31,793 nucleotides of DNA from the NCBI GenBank assembly GCA_964480195.1, contig CAYZOJ010000015.1, positions 1 through 31,793 of the forward strand, read 5' to 3'. The notes below the pieces were generated by a model. That model ran no database searches and was not told where the DNA came from. It saw only the letters and a list, made by a program, of their open reading frames with translations. The translations under genes were made by a program, and so were the position numbers. The DNA comes from Stercoripulliclostridium_A sp964480195. GTDB taxonomy: Bacteria; Bacillota; Clostridia; Christensenellales; DTU072. This document shows, piece by piece, positions 1 to 7,596 of the stretch. Each line of letters starts with the position of its first letter. The first letter of the stretch is position 1.

Positions 1-198
1 AAGACGCGAAGTAACGATAGTTACAACAAAATTTTCAATTTTGTTACGTTTCAATGTTATAATACAAGCGAGAAAACTTGCTCACAAGGGTTTTCGAGCG
101 CCGTACTACAACAGAAACGGCGGATTGCATTAGCAAGACGCGAAGTAACGATAGTTACAACAAAATTTTCAATTTTGTTACGTTTCAATACTATAATA
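1..198. repeat. Two direct copies of a structured intergenic repeat
   Basis: Bases 1-55 and 135-189 are identical, and the similarity runs on to about 63 and 197 with two differences (GT against AC just before TATAAT). The copies are 134 bases apart. Each contains a short inverted repeat GTAAC-gata-GTTAC (11-24) and a 9-bp hairpin AACAAAATT-ttc-AATTTTGTT (25-45), and each is followed by a perfect TATAAT (58-63 and 192-197). The first copy begins at the very first base of the window, so more of it may lie outside. The second copy sits just upstream of the protease gene and may supply its -10 element. No -35 with normal spacing is obvious. Between the copies (64-134) I see no gene. Confidence 0.85.
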
Positions 199-228
199 AA
201 TACATAAACTAACTCGGAGATGTATGTT

Positions 229-1542
229 ATGTCCAAGAAGTCAAAGGTTATAGTTGCAATAATAATCGTATTGTCGGTTTGCGTATTTACGCTTTCGGGC
301 TGTATCGTTACAAATGTGCCGTCGGTAAAGAACGACGGAGATAAAGTATCCAGCAGTACAGACGGCGATACCAATCAAACGCCCGTATCCACATCGCGTA
401 ACAACTATACCGTAGAAATAGCTACGGCAACTCCGTCCGCGGAACCTTCAGATCTGGTTGAAACAGTCGATAGAATACAAAAATCGGTAGTAATCATCAC
501 TTGTGAATTAAGCGGAGGAAGCTCAAGCCTCGGTTCGGGTGTGATTTACGGTCAAGTTAAAGACAAATCTACCGGAAATAGTGTAAATTCCACTATGATT
601 ATAACTTGCTGTCACGTGGTTGAGGGCGCAGAGAGCATAAAGATAACCATAAACGACGGCGATACCGATTCCACAAACGATGTTACCGTCAATGCAACTT
701 TAATAGGAATGGATGACGAAAGCGATATAGCGGTTCTTCAAATCGAAGGCGATTATTATAAAAACGCCGCGACGATTAGAGTCGATTCCCCTGTTAAACT
801 TGCCGAAACCGCCATTGCCATAGGCAATCCCCTCGGCGCAGGTATTAGCGTTACCAAGGGTATAATAAGCGGTCTTTCTAAGGTTATCAACATGGACGGC
901 GTCAATATGTCGCTTCTCCAAACAGACGCCGCAATCAATAAAGGCAACTCGGGAGGCGCTCTCTTTGACGAAAGCGGATTACTTATAGGCATTGTAAACG
1001 CTAAATCGAGCGGTGACACCGTAGAGGGTATAGGATATGCAATACACGTTGACGACGCAGTAAAGGTTGCAAACTCAATTATCGAAACTTCAGGGAACGA
1101 CGATTACAACGGACTCGGCTATGTCGAAGGGAAAATCAGACTCGGCGTAACCGTTGCCACACTGACCAGAGAAAACGTAACTTCGACGTTTACTAATTTA
1201 ACCACACTTCCTGCAGAAGACGAATACTACTATTATATTTCACCTAACTACGACCTTAACGAATACGGAAGCGTCGCTCTTTCCCAAAACGCATCGAAGG
1301 TTCAACAAGGAATGCTAATCACTTCCGTATCGTATATTGAAAACGGCGAACAAATTACTGTCAAGTTTTCTAAGGACTACTCGCTTCAGAATTTGCTCGA
1401 GAGTCGCAAAGTCGGCGACGTAATAACTCTCCACCTTATAGAGCCCGCGGCAACATATATTTGGGGCGGATTAACATACACCTATACTCAATCCGACGTC
1501 GATATAACCTTGCGTCAATACGTTTACGGCTACAAAGGTTAA
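229..1542 (+). CDS. Lipoprotein HtrA/DegP-type serine protease with C-terminal PDZ-like region
   Basis: This is a predicted surface-anchored trypsin-fold protease of 437 residues. The N-terminus has a basic start, a hydrophobic stretch and a lipobox LSGC with the lipidated Cys at residue 25, so it should be anchored to the outer face of the membrane. About 45 Ser/Thr-rich linker residues follow. The triad is visible: His129 in TCCHVVEG, Asp166 in DESDIAVL and Ser241 in GNSGGAL, all in the HtrA arrangement. The last ~130 residues (from about 300) resemble a PDZ domain (GMLITSV near 365). I start at ATG 229 because GGAG at 216-219 lies 9 bases upstream; the in-frame ATG at 220 overlaps that site. 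HtrA proteins degrade or refold damaged exported proteins. The gene stands alone and is followed by a strong terminator. Confidence 0.9.
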   Translation: MSKKSKVIVAIIIVLSVCVFTLSGCIVTNVPSVKNDGDKVSSSTDGDTNQTPVSTSRNNYTVEIATATPSAEPSDLVETVDRIQKSVVIITCELSGGSSSLGSGVIYGQVKDKSTGNSVNSTMIITCCHVVEGAESIKITINDGDTDSTNDVTVNATLIGMDDESDIAVLQIEGDYYKNAATIRVDSPVKLAETAIAIGNPLGAGISVTKGIISGLSKVINMDGVNMSLLQTDAAINKGNSGGALFDESGLLIGIVNAKSSGDTVEGIGYAIHVDDAVKVANSIIETSGNDDYNGLGYVEGKIRLGVTVATLTRENVTSTFTNLTTLPAEDEYYYYISPNYDLNEYGSVALSQNASKVQQGMLITSVSYIENGEQITVKFSKDYSLQNLLESRKVGDVITLHLIEPAATYIWGGLTYTYTQSDVDITLRQYVYGYKG

Positions 1543-1558
1543 TTTTTCAAAAAACTAA

Positions 1559-1596
1559 TAATACCCGCGCAAAATCTGCGCGGGTATTATATTTTT
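1559..1596 (+). terminator. Rho-independent terminator of the HtrA-type gene
   Basis: A 13-bp perfect stem (1559-1571 with 1577-1589, GC-rich core ACCCGCGC) has a five-base loop and is followed by TATATTTTTA. It lies 17 bases after the stop codon. Confidence 0.9.
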
Positions 1597-1747
1597 ATGC
1601 CTAAATCATATTAGTCAAACGACAAAATCCCTCGAATTATCGCTATAAAATCCTCTTAGAGTTTTTGATTTAGCAAAGCTGATATACGCTAAAAAATGTC
1701 TTCAAACTTATTGTTACGCAAACACTCTTTGAAAAATTATGCGTCTT

Positions 1748-1781
1748 AAAAAAGAAATCCGCACACTATCGTGTACGGATT
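1748..1781 (-). terminator. Terminator of the tRNA operon
   Basis: On the minus strand an 11-bp stem (1771-1781 with 1756-1766, one G-T pair, loop GATA) is followed by TCTTTTTT. It begins three bases after the CCA end of the last tRNA gene, tRNA-Tyr. Confidence 0.85.
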
Positions 1782-1783
1782 CT

Positions 1784-1868
1784 TGGTGGGCAGGGGTGGA
1801 TTCGAACCACCGAAGACGCTGTCGGCAGATTTACAGTCTGCTCCATTTGGCCGCTCTGGAACCTACCC
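1784..1868 (-). tRNA. tRNA-Tyr (anticodon GTA)
   Basis: Acceptor arm GGGTAGG pairs with CCTGCCC with one G-T pair. The anticodon loop is CTGTAAA between GCAGA and TCTGC. There is a long variable arm, as expected for bacterial tRNA-Tyr, and the T-loop is TTCGAAT. The discriminator A and a genomically encoded CCA are present. It is the last gene of a six-tRNA operon. Confidence 0.96.
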
Positions 1869-1880
1869 AAATTATATCAC

Positions 1881-1956
1881 TGGAGCCGGCTATCGGAATC
1901 GAACCAACAACCTGCTGATTACAAATCAGCTGCTCTGCCAGTTGAGCTAAGCCGGC
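1881..1956 (-). tRNA. tRNA-Thr (anticodon TGT)
   Basis: Acceptor arm GCCGGCT/AGCCGGC is perfectly paired. The anticodon loop TTTGTAA lies between GCTGA and TCAGC, and the T-loop is TTCGATT. CCA is encoded. Twelve bases separate it from tRNA-Tyr. Confidence 0.96.
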
Positions 1957-1964
1957 GCAATTTC

Positions 1965-2040
1965 TGGTGGCTTGGGACGGAATCGAACCATCGACACGGG
2001 GATTTTCAGTCCCCTGCTCTACCATCTGAGCTACCAAGCC
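1965..2040 (-). tRNA. tRNA-Phe (anticodon GAA)
   Basis: Acceptor arm GGCTTGG/CCAAGCC. The anticodon loop CTGAAAA lies between GGGGA and TCCCC. D- and T-arms are normal and CCA is encoded. Confidence 0.96.
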
Positions 2041-2047
2041 AAAAAAG

Positions 2048-2124
2048 TGGCGATCCGGAAGGGAGTCGAACCCTCGACCTCTAGCGTGACAGGCTAGCGT
2101 TCTAACCAACTGAACTACCGGACC
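2048..2124 (-). tRNA. tRNA-Asp (anticodon GTC)
   Basis: Acceptor arm GGTCCGG pairs with CCGGATC with one G-T pair. The anticodon loop CTGTCAC lies between CTAGC and GCTAG. The discriminator is G, as usual for tRNA-Asp, and CCA is encoded. Confidence 0.96.
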
Positions 2125-2134
2125 GCATATAGTG

Positions 2135-2211
2135 TGGTGGGCCTTCACGGACTCGAACCGCGGACCAATCGGTTATGAGCCGACCGCTCTAACCAACTGA
2201 GCTAAAGGCCC
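2135..2211 (-). tRNA. tRNA-Met (anticodon CAT), elongator type
   Basis: Acceptor arm GGGCCTT/AAGGCCC is fully paired including the first pair, G1-C72; an initiator would show a mismatch there. The anticodon loop is CTCATAA and CCA is encoded. A CAT anticodon could also belong to a lysidine-modified tRNA-Ile, but the sequence resembles clostridial elongator tRNA-Met. Confidence 0.9.
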
Positions 2212-2239
2212 ACACTTTGCGTACATATTATTAAGGTTC

Positions 2240-2316
2240 TGGTCGGGGTGAAGAGACTTGAACTCCCGACATCTTGCTCCCAAAGCAAGCGCGCTACCAA
2301 ACTGCGCCACACCCCG
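2240..2316 (-). tRNA. tRNA-Pro (anticodon TGG)
   Basis: Acceptor arm CGGGGTG/CACCCCG starts with C1-G72, typical of tRNA-Pro. The anticodon loop TTTGGGA lies between CTTGC and GCAAG, and CCA is encoded. It is the first gene of the operon, about 30 bases downstream of the promoter -10 element. Confidence 0.96.
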
Positions 2317-2347
2317 TTGTGGTGCGCTCACTCATTCGCGCTCTAAT

Positions 2348-2376
2348 AATATACAATATCCGCAAACGTATGTCAA
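2348..2376 (-). promoter_or_regulatory. Sigma-A-type promoter of the tRNA operon
   Basis: On the minus strand a consensus -35 TTGACA (2371-2376) is followed by a 17-base spacer and TATATT (2348-2353). Transcription would start near 2341 and run through all six tRNA genes. Confidence 0.85.
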
Positions 2377-2520
2377 CGGATTTTTCGCAACTCGAAAAAA
2401 ATTTTTCTCTTTTTGTTTTTACGGGGTCTTCCCCTTTTGTTTTCAGCTGTCTTTCTTCCCGTTTTACGGTCTTCGTTTGTAAATTAGGTCGCGCGCACGC
2501 GCGTATTTATATTTTAGGTA

Positions 2521-2552
2521 TTGCATTTTTTGTCGGAATGTATTATTATAAT
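2521..2552 (+). promoter_or_regulatory. Probable promoter of the P-type ATPase gene
   Basis: A perfect TATAAT lies at 2547-2552, 36 bases before the chosen start codon. The -35 is poor: TTGCAT at 2521-2526 would need a 20-base spacer. The stretch 2377-2520 upstream holds no gene. It is T-rich, with a small GGGG-TCTT-CCCC hairpin and an alternating GC run near 2490-2503. Confidence 0.45.
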
Positions 2553-2587
2553 ATATGTGTCGAACCTTTCGACGAGCGAGGAATGAG

Positions 2588-5209
2588 ATGGATATCTTTA
2601 CTACAATAGGAAACTTTTTTCGCAAGTTGTTTAAGTTGGACGGCGTTCGAGTAAAAGACGATAGCTTAAAGCTAAAAAATGCCGTAAGATATGATCCCGA
2701 TATTAACGTCGGACTTACGGAAATGCAAGTCGAAGAACGTACGGAAGATAAACTTATCAACGAGAAGCCTGCCAATCGAACCAAATCGTACGGCAGAATC
2801 ATCTTTGAGAACGTATTTAACTTTTGCAATACCGCGACGATAATTCTTGTCGCATTACTATTTATTGCCGGCGCGGGAATGTATGCGTTTAGCTCGATAA
2901 TCGTCATACTGAATATGGCTATCGGCATTTATCAAGAGATTAAAGCTAAACACAAAGTCGAGAAATTGTCTATGGTTATGGAGAGCCGATACGACGTAAT
3001 TCGCGACGGAAAGCATTCGGACATTCCCAATAAGCAACTTGCACTTGACGATATTTACGTATTGCACGCCGGTCAACAAGTTCCCGTCGATAGCGTCATT
3101 AAAGCCGGCATTGTCGAAGTAGACGAATCCATTATAACCGGCGAATCCATACCCGTACGCAAATCCGCAGGCGATTATGTGCTCGGAGCATGTGCGGTCG
3201 TATCGGGTGAAGCCACTTTACGTGCGGACAAGGTCGGTAAAGACTGTTACATCGAAAACGTAGCGCGTGTCGCTCGCCGTGTTTCCAAACCTAAATCCAA
3301 CATTTTCAGCACGCTCGATAAGATTATTAAAATCATATCGGTGTTCCTATTCTTCCTTGCCGGTTTCTTGCTAATTTCGCTACTCGTAACGGATGCGGAA
3401 AGCACCTTCCTTATCGAGTCGGGCGCAGATCTCAGCACAATAACGCAATTCCAAGGCGTTGTCATCACGATTTCGGCGGCGATTCTCGGAATGCTCCCTA
3501 TCGGAATGTTCTTACTTACTTCCACGACTCTTGCCGCGTCCACTATCAAATTCACAAAGAAAAACACTATACCGCAAGATCTTTACAGTATCGAAATGAT
3601 TGCCATGGTCGATACGTTATTGCTCGATAAAACGGGCACTATAACAGACGGCAAACTTGAGGTAATAGACTCGCATAAATACGCCGATGCGAAATACGAT
3701 ACCGACGCGGTATTCAATACGATTTTGCTTGCGACAAAAGATGCAAACAGCACAGCCAACGCAATTAAATCCCACTTTATTTATGCGGATTCGTTGGAGT
3801 ATTCTGATTATTGTGCTTTCTCGTCCGCACGCAAATTCAGTGCATTAACACTTTCGGACGGAACAACGTATGTTATGGGTGCTCCCGATTTTGTTTCTGT
3901 AAACAACCAAGAGCTCGACGATTACGTATCATCGAATGCGGAACAAGGTCGCCGTACCATTGCATTGATGGAATTTGACGGTTCGATTGAAAACTTCACT
4001 CCGGAGAATGCAAAATGCGTATGTGCTCTTACACTGGAAGACAGTTTGCGCGGTGACGTTAAAGAAACTCTTGACTGGTTCCACGAAAACGATGTTAACA
4101 TCAAAATCGTATCCGGCGACAATCCTGTTACGGTAAGCAAAATCGCAGAAAAATCCGGCATTCGCAACGCCGAAAACTATTTGAATTGCAAAGGTCTAAG
4201 CGACGAAGAGCTTCTTGCCAAAGTCGAAGATACCACGATATTCGGAAGAGTTTCTCCCGAACAAAAGCAATTAATAGTAAACGGATTGCAAGCAAAGGGC
4301 AAAACTGTCGGAATGATCGGCGACGGCGTAAACGACGTACAGGCGCTTAAAGAAGCCGATTGCTCGATTTCTTTTGCATCGGCAAACGAAGTCGCGCGCA
4401 ATATTTCGAGAATTATCCTTATGGATAATAATTTCAAGACCCTACCCTCCGCCGTACAAGAAGGCAGACAGGTTATTTCAAACATACAGAAAGTCAGCTC
4501 GTTGTACATAATGAAAAACATATTCGTTATGTTTATGGTATTTATGTTCACGATATTGACGTTTATCACCAAGACGAACAACTATCCGTTCGACACTAAA
4601 CGTATGTTGCTTATAGAGTTCTTCGTAATCGGCGTTCCGACCTTCTGTTTCGCCCTACAACCGAATAAAGCTCGTGCAACCGATCATTTCCTTGCAAACA
4701 TTATGAGAGCGAGTATTCCGTCTGCTATCGGCTTAATTCTCGGCGTAATGTTCATATTTATAATGCTCGGTTGTTTCGAAGGAGATATGTCCACGTTTGC
4801 AACAATGACAAATGCGTCTACCGCTGCTATCGGATTGGCTGCCGCCGGTTTCGTCTGTTTAATAATCATCTCGATGCCCCCGGATTGGTTCCGCTTAGGC
4901 CTTACCGTATTTATGATTGGTTTAGCAGGTCTTGCTATTTGGCTTGACGGATTATATGCGGAGCAACTGTTCGGCGATACATTCCTCAACATTCAACTCG
5001 ATTTACCCGCCTATAACTGGATGCTTATCGGAGTATGCGCGGCGATTGCCGGCGCTGTAACCCTATTGTTCAGATTCTTAGTAGATTGGATTAATAAGAA
5101 GTACGGCGAGCAAATGTATTCCGCGTTGGAAAAGTTCAATACCGGAATTAAAGAAATGAAATCCAATGTAAAAAACAAACTAAATGCTCTTCTCAAAAAG
5201 CAAAAATAG
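2588..5209 (+). CDS. P-type cation-transporting ATPase, CtpE-like
   Basis: This is an integral membrane ion pump of 873 residues. The N-terminal motif GLTEMQVEER and the NVFNFCN segment before the first membrane helices are typical of the CtpE group. The actuator domain carries TGES (184-187). The phosphorylated Asp is D347 in DKTGTITDG. The nucleotide/hinge region has SGDNP and GDGVND (578-583). A cluster of hydrophobic helices forms the last ~270 residues, ending in a Lys-rich tail. Membrane helix 4 reads PIGM where calcium-type pumps have PEGL, so the ion is uncertain; calcium or another divalent metal is only a guess. I start at ATG 2588 because GAGGA at 2578-2582 is six bases upstream. 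An in-frame ATG at 2555 has no ribosome binding site. Confidence 0.88.
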   Translation: MDIFTTIGNFFRKLFKLDGVRVKDDSLKLKNAVRYDPDINVGLTEMQVEERTEDKLINEKPANRTKSYGRIIFENVFNFCNTATIILVALLFIAGAGMYAFSSIIVILNMAIGIYQEIKAKHKVEKLSMVMESRYDVIRDGKHSDIPNKQLALDDIYVLHAGQQVPVDSVIKAGIVEVDESIITGESIPVRKSAGDYVLGACAVVSGEATLRADKVGKDCYIENVARVARRVSKPKSNIFSTLDKIIKIISVFLFFLAGFLLISLLVTDAESTFLIESGADLSTITQFQGVVITISAAILGMLPIGMFLLTSTTLAASTIKFTKKNTIPQDLYSIEMIAMVDTLLLDKTGTITDGKLEVIDSHKYADAKYDTDAVFNTILLATKDANSTANAIKSHFIYADSLEYSDYCAFSSARKFSALTLSDGTTYVMGAPDFVSVNNQELDDYVSSNAEQGRRTIALMEFDGSIENFTPENAKCVCALTLEDSLRGDVKETLDWFHENDVNIKIVSGDNPVTVSKIAEKSGIRNAENYLNCKGLSDEELLAKVEDTTIFGRVSPEQKQLIVNGLQAKGKTVGMIGDGVNDVQALKEADCSISFASANEVARNISRIILMDNNFKTLPSAVQEGRQVISNIQKVSSLYIMKNIFVMFMVFMFTILTFITKTNNYPFDTKRMLLIEFFVIGVPTFCFALQPNKARATDHFLANIMRASIPSAIGLILGVMFIFIMLGCFEGDMSTFATMTNASTAAIGLAAAGFVCLIIISMPPDWFRLGLTVFMIGLAGLAIWLDGLYAEQLFGDTFLNIQLDLPAYNWMLIGVCAAIAGAVTLLFRFLVDWINKKYGEQMYSALEKFNTGIKEMKSNVKNKLNALLKKQK

Positions 5210-5224
5210 TTCTTTAACACAATA

Positions 5225-5254
5225 AAAATGCGAGGAGCAATCCTCGCATTTTTT
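5225..5254. terminator. Bidirectional terminator between the ATPase gene and rel (first copy)
   Basis: The hairpin AATGCGAGGA-gcaa-TCCTCGCATT is flanked by A-runs on one side and T-runs on the other, so it can serve both convergent genes. An identical copy lies at 5380-5409 beyond the N gap; the two are probably one element duplicated by scaffolding. Confidence 0.8.
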
Positions 5255-5278
5255 ATATTTAACGGTCGTTTCTTACGT

Positions 5279-5378
5279 NNNNNNNNNNNNNNNNNNNNNN
5301 NNNNNNNNNNNNNNNNNNNNNNNNNNNNNNNNNNNNNNNNNNNNNNNNNNNNNNNNNNNNNNNNNNNNNNNNNNNNNN
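5279..5378. other. Scaffold gap of 100 N with identical 55-base flanks
   Basis: One hundred N lie between 5224-5278 and 5379-5433, and these two flanks are identical base for base. This is what two contigs ending on the same assembly k-mer look like. The true locus most likely has a single copy and no gap. Each flank contains the terminator and the last codon plus stop of rel. Confidence 0.9.
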
Positions 5379-5427
5379 AAAAATGCGAGGAGCAATCCTC
5401 GCATTTTTTATATTTAACGGTCGTTTC

Positions 5428-7596
5428 TTACGTCCTCTTAATCGAAATAATTTCACTCATATTTTCGAGTCGCTTAATAATGTATTCGAGCTCATCTGTT
5501 GATTTGACTTGCAATCCGACGTAAAACATGCCTATTCCTTTATTGACTTTGAGTTCCAACGAAGTTATGGATATACCTTGATTGGATATTACTGTCAAGA
5601 TTTTGTTTCCGAGCCCTGTTTTGTCTATACATTCGATTTGAAGTTTTGCAACGAATATTGTATTGTCGGTATCCGCCCAGTGCGCTTCCATAAGCCTTTC
5701 CGGCTCCATATTCTTTACGTTTGGGCAGTCTGCACGATGTATCGAAACGCCCGCGCCTCTCATCGCATATCCGATTATAGGATCTCCGGGAACGGGGTTA
5801 CAGCACTTGGCAATTTTCATTAAAAAGTCATCGAAGCCCTCAACGATTATACCGCTTGTAGAACGTCTTTTACGCTTGGTTTCATCGGCTTGAGTGGCGT
5901 TTATTTCCTCTAATTTGCGAATTTTAGCCTGTTCTTTACGATACTTGTCGATGAGCTTTATCAGCACCTGATTGGTCCGCAACGCGCCGTAACCTATCGA
6001 GGCATACATATCGTCGATAGAAGTTAATTGGTATCTCTTAAAAATATTGTCGAGAACTTCGGTTTGATTTAGCAACTCCGCCCATTCTACGCCTTGCGCC
6101 TTACAGCGACGTTCAAGCATATCCTTACCGATTTTAATGTTTTCGGCAACCATTTCTTTTTTGAAGAAAGCCTTGATTTTGGATTTTGCTTGCGAAGTAA
6201 CAACAAATTTCAGCCAATCCCTGGTCGGTCCTTTACCCGCGTTTGATGTTATAATTTCTATGACATCGCCTGTATGCAGTTCGGTACTTAACGGAACCAT
6301 TTTGTTGTTCACACGTGCGCCTACGCATTTGTTTCCGACTTGAGTATGCACGCGGTATGCAAAATCAACAGCGGTTGCACCAACAGCAAGGTCAAATACT
6401 TCGCCTTTAGGCGAGAAAACATAAATTTCGTTTGTTACGATGTTATGCTTAAAAGTTGCTAAGTACTCTTGGCTGTCTTTTATGTCTTCTTCCGACTCCA
6501 TAACTTCGCGTACCCAAGAAAGTTTCTTGTCGATTTCGCTGTCAAGAGTCGCGTCCGTCCTGCCCTCTTTATATTTCCAGTGCGCAGCAATACCGTATTC
6601 GGCAACTCGGTTCATTGCTTGAGTGCGAATTTGTATCTCGAATATCTGACCGAAGTTCGAAACGACGGTCGTATGCAACGACTGGTAAAGGTTGGGTTTA
6701 GGCATTGCAATATAGTCCTTAAACCGACCGGGCACGGGCTTCCACATCGAATGGATTATCCCGAGAACCGCATAACAATCCTTAACGTCATCTACAATTA
6801 CGCGTACGGCAATAAGATCGTAGATCTGATCTAACGTTTTATTCTGATTTACCATTTTTTTGTAAATAGAATAGTAATGTTTCGGACGACCTTTTATATC
6901 CGCTTTAATGCCGGCAACGTCCAATTCCTTTTGCACGATTTCGGCAATACGTTGCACTTGTTGCATGCGTTCATCTCGTTTTGCGTTTAATTGTGCGCAC
7001 AGATATGCGTATGCCTCTGGATACAAGTACTTCATACTTAGATCTTCGAGTTCGCATTTGATTTGAGATATACCGAGCCTTGCCGCCATCGGTGCATAAA
7101 TATCAAGAGTTTCACGCGCTATGCGGATTTGCTTTTCGGGCTTTAGGGAACTCAAAGTGCGCATATTGTGTAACCTATCCGCAAGTTTTATGAATAATAC
7201 TCTTAAATCCTTGGATACTGCGAAAAACAGTTTGCGGATGTTTTCGCTTTGTTCTTCTTCAAGGGAAGCGAATTTATATTTTAGTCGAGAGATTTTAGTT
7301 ACCGCGTCTACAAGAGTGAATATTTCTTCTCCGAATTTCTTTTTGAGTAAAGCTTTTTCGCATTCCGTGTCTTCGACGACATCGTGCAAAAGCCCCGCGC
7401 AAACACACGGAGGATCCATTCCGAGATCAACCAATATGGTGGCTGTTTCAATCGGATGATTAATATAAGGTTCCCCCGAAACGCGGAGTTGACCTTCATG
7501 GCATTCGGTAGAGAAATCCAACGCGTACTTTATCAGCTGATAATCGCCTTCGGAATAAGCGGATTTACATTTATTTAAGAATTCGTTAGCAAGCAT
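5428..7596 (-). CDS. rel: Bifunctional (p)ppGpp synthetase/hydrolase Rel
   Basis: This cytoplasmic stringent-response enzyme makes and breaks (p)ppGpp. Domains in order: HD hydrolase (about 40-190) with HDVVEDT starting at His71 and KLADRLHNMRTL; synthetase (about 230-350) with the RFKDYIAMPKPNLYQSLH region; TGS (about 390-450); zinc-finger/RIS region with CCNPVPGD and HRADCPN; C-terminal ACT domain. Both active sites look intact, so it should be bifunctional, as in other Bacillota with one long RSH protein. I start at ATG 7594-7596 because GGAGG (7605-7609) lies eight bases upstream; the in-frame ATG at 7611 overlaps that site. This gives 722 residues and an 11-base overlap with recJ. Many clostridia have apt between recJ and rel; it is absent here. 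Confidence 0.95.
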   Translation of the reverse strand: MLANEFLNKCKSAYSEGDYQLIKYALDFSTECHEGQLRVSGEPYINHPIETATILVDLGMDPPCVCAGLLHDVVEDTECEKALLKKKFGEEIFTLVDAVTKISRLKYKFASLEEEQSENIRKLFFAVSKDLRVLFIKLADRLHNMRTLSSLKPEKQIRIARETLDIYAPMAARLGISQIKCELEDLSMKYLYPEAYAYLCAQLNAKRDERMQQVQRIAEIVQKELDVAGIKADIKGRPKHYYSIYKKMVNQNKTLDQIYDLIAVRVIVDDVKDCYAVLGIIHSMWKPVPGRFKDYIAMPKPNLYQSLHTTVVSNFGQIFEIQIRTQAMNRVAEYGIAAHWKYKEGRTDATLDSEIDKKLSWVREVMESEEDIKDSQEYLATFKHNIVTNEIYVFSPKGEVFDLAVGATAVDFAYRVHTQVGNKCVGARVNNKMVPLSTELHTGDVIEIITSNAGKGPTRDWLKFVVTSQAKSKIKAFFKKEMVAENIKIGKDMLERRCKAQGVEWAELLNQTEVLDNIFKRYQLTSIDDMYASIGYGALRTNQVLIKLIDKYRKEQAKIRKLEEINATQADETKRKRRSTSGIIVEGFDDFLMKIAKCCNPVPGDPIIGYAMRGAGVSIHRADCPNVKNMEPERLMEAHWADTDNTIFVAKLQIECIDKTGLGNKILTVISNQGISITSLELKVNKGIGMFYVGLQVKSTDELEYIIKRLENMSEIISIKRT

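Noticed and set aside
1..198. Repeat pair considered as the start of a CRISPR array
   Set aside because: The repeats are too long (over 55 bases), there are only two with a 79-base interval, and the copies differ at their ends; no cas gene is near.
1597..1747. Stretch between the protease terminator and the tRNA terminator examined for a small gene or RNA
   Set aside because: No open frame with a ribosome site, promoter or stable hairpin was found.
1831..2148. Minus-strand open frame of 105 codons through the tRNA cluster
   Set aside because: It is an artefact of reading through three complete tRNA genes and part of a fourth.
2490..2503. Alternating GCGCGCACGCGCG run upstream of the ATPase gene
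   Set aside because: Only 13 bases; possible Z-DNA tendency but nothing links it to a function.
5228..5524. Open frames on both strands running through the N gap
   Set aside because: They exist only because N does not create stop codons; both flanks are the terminator and the end of rel.
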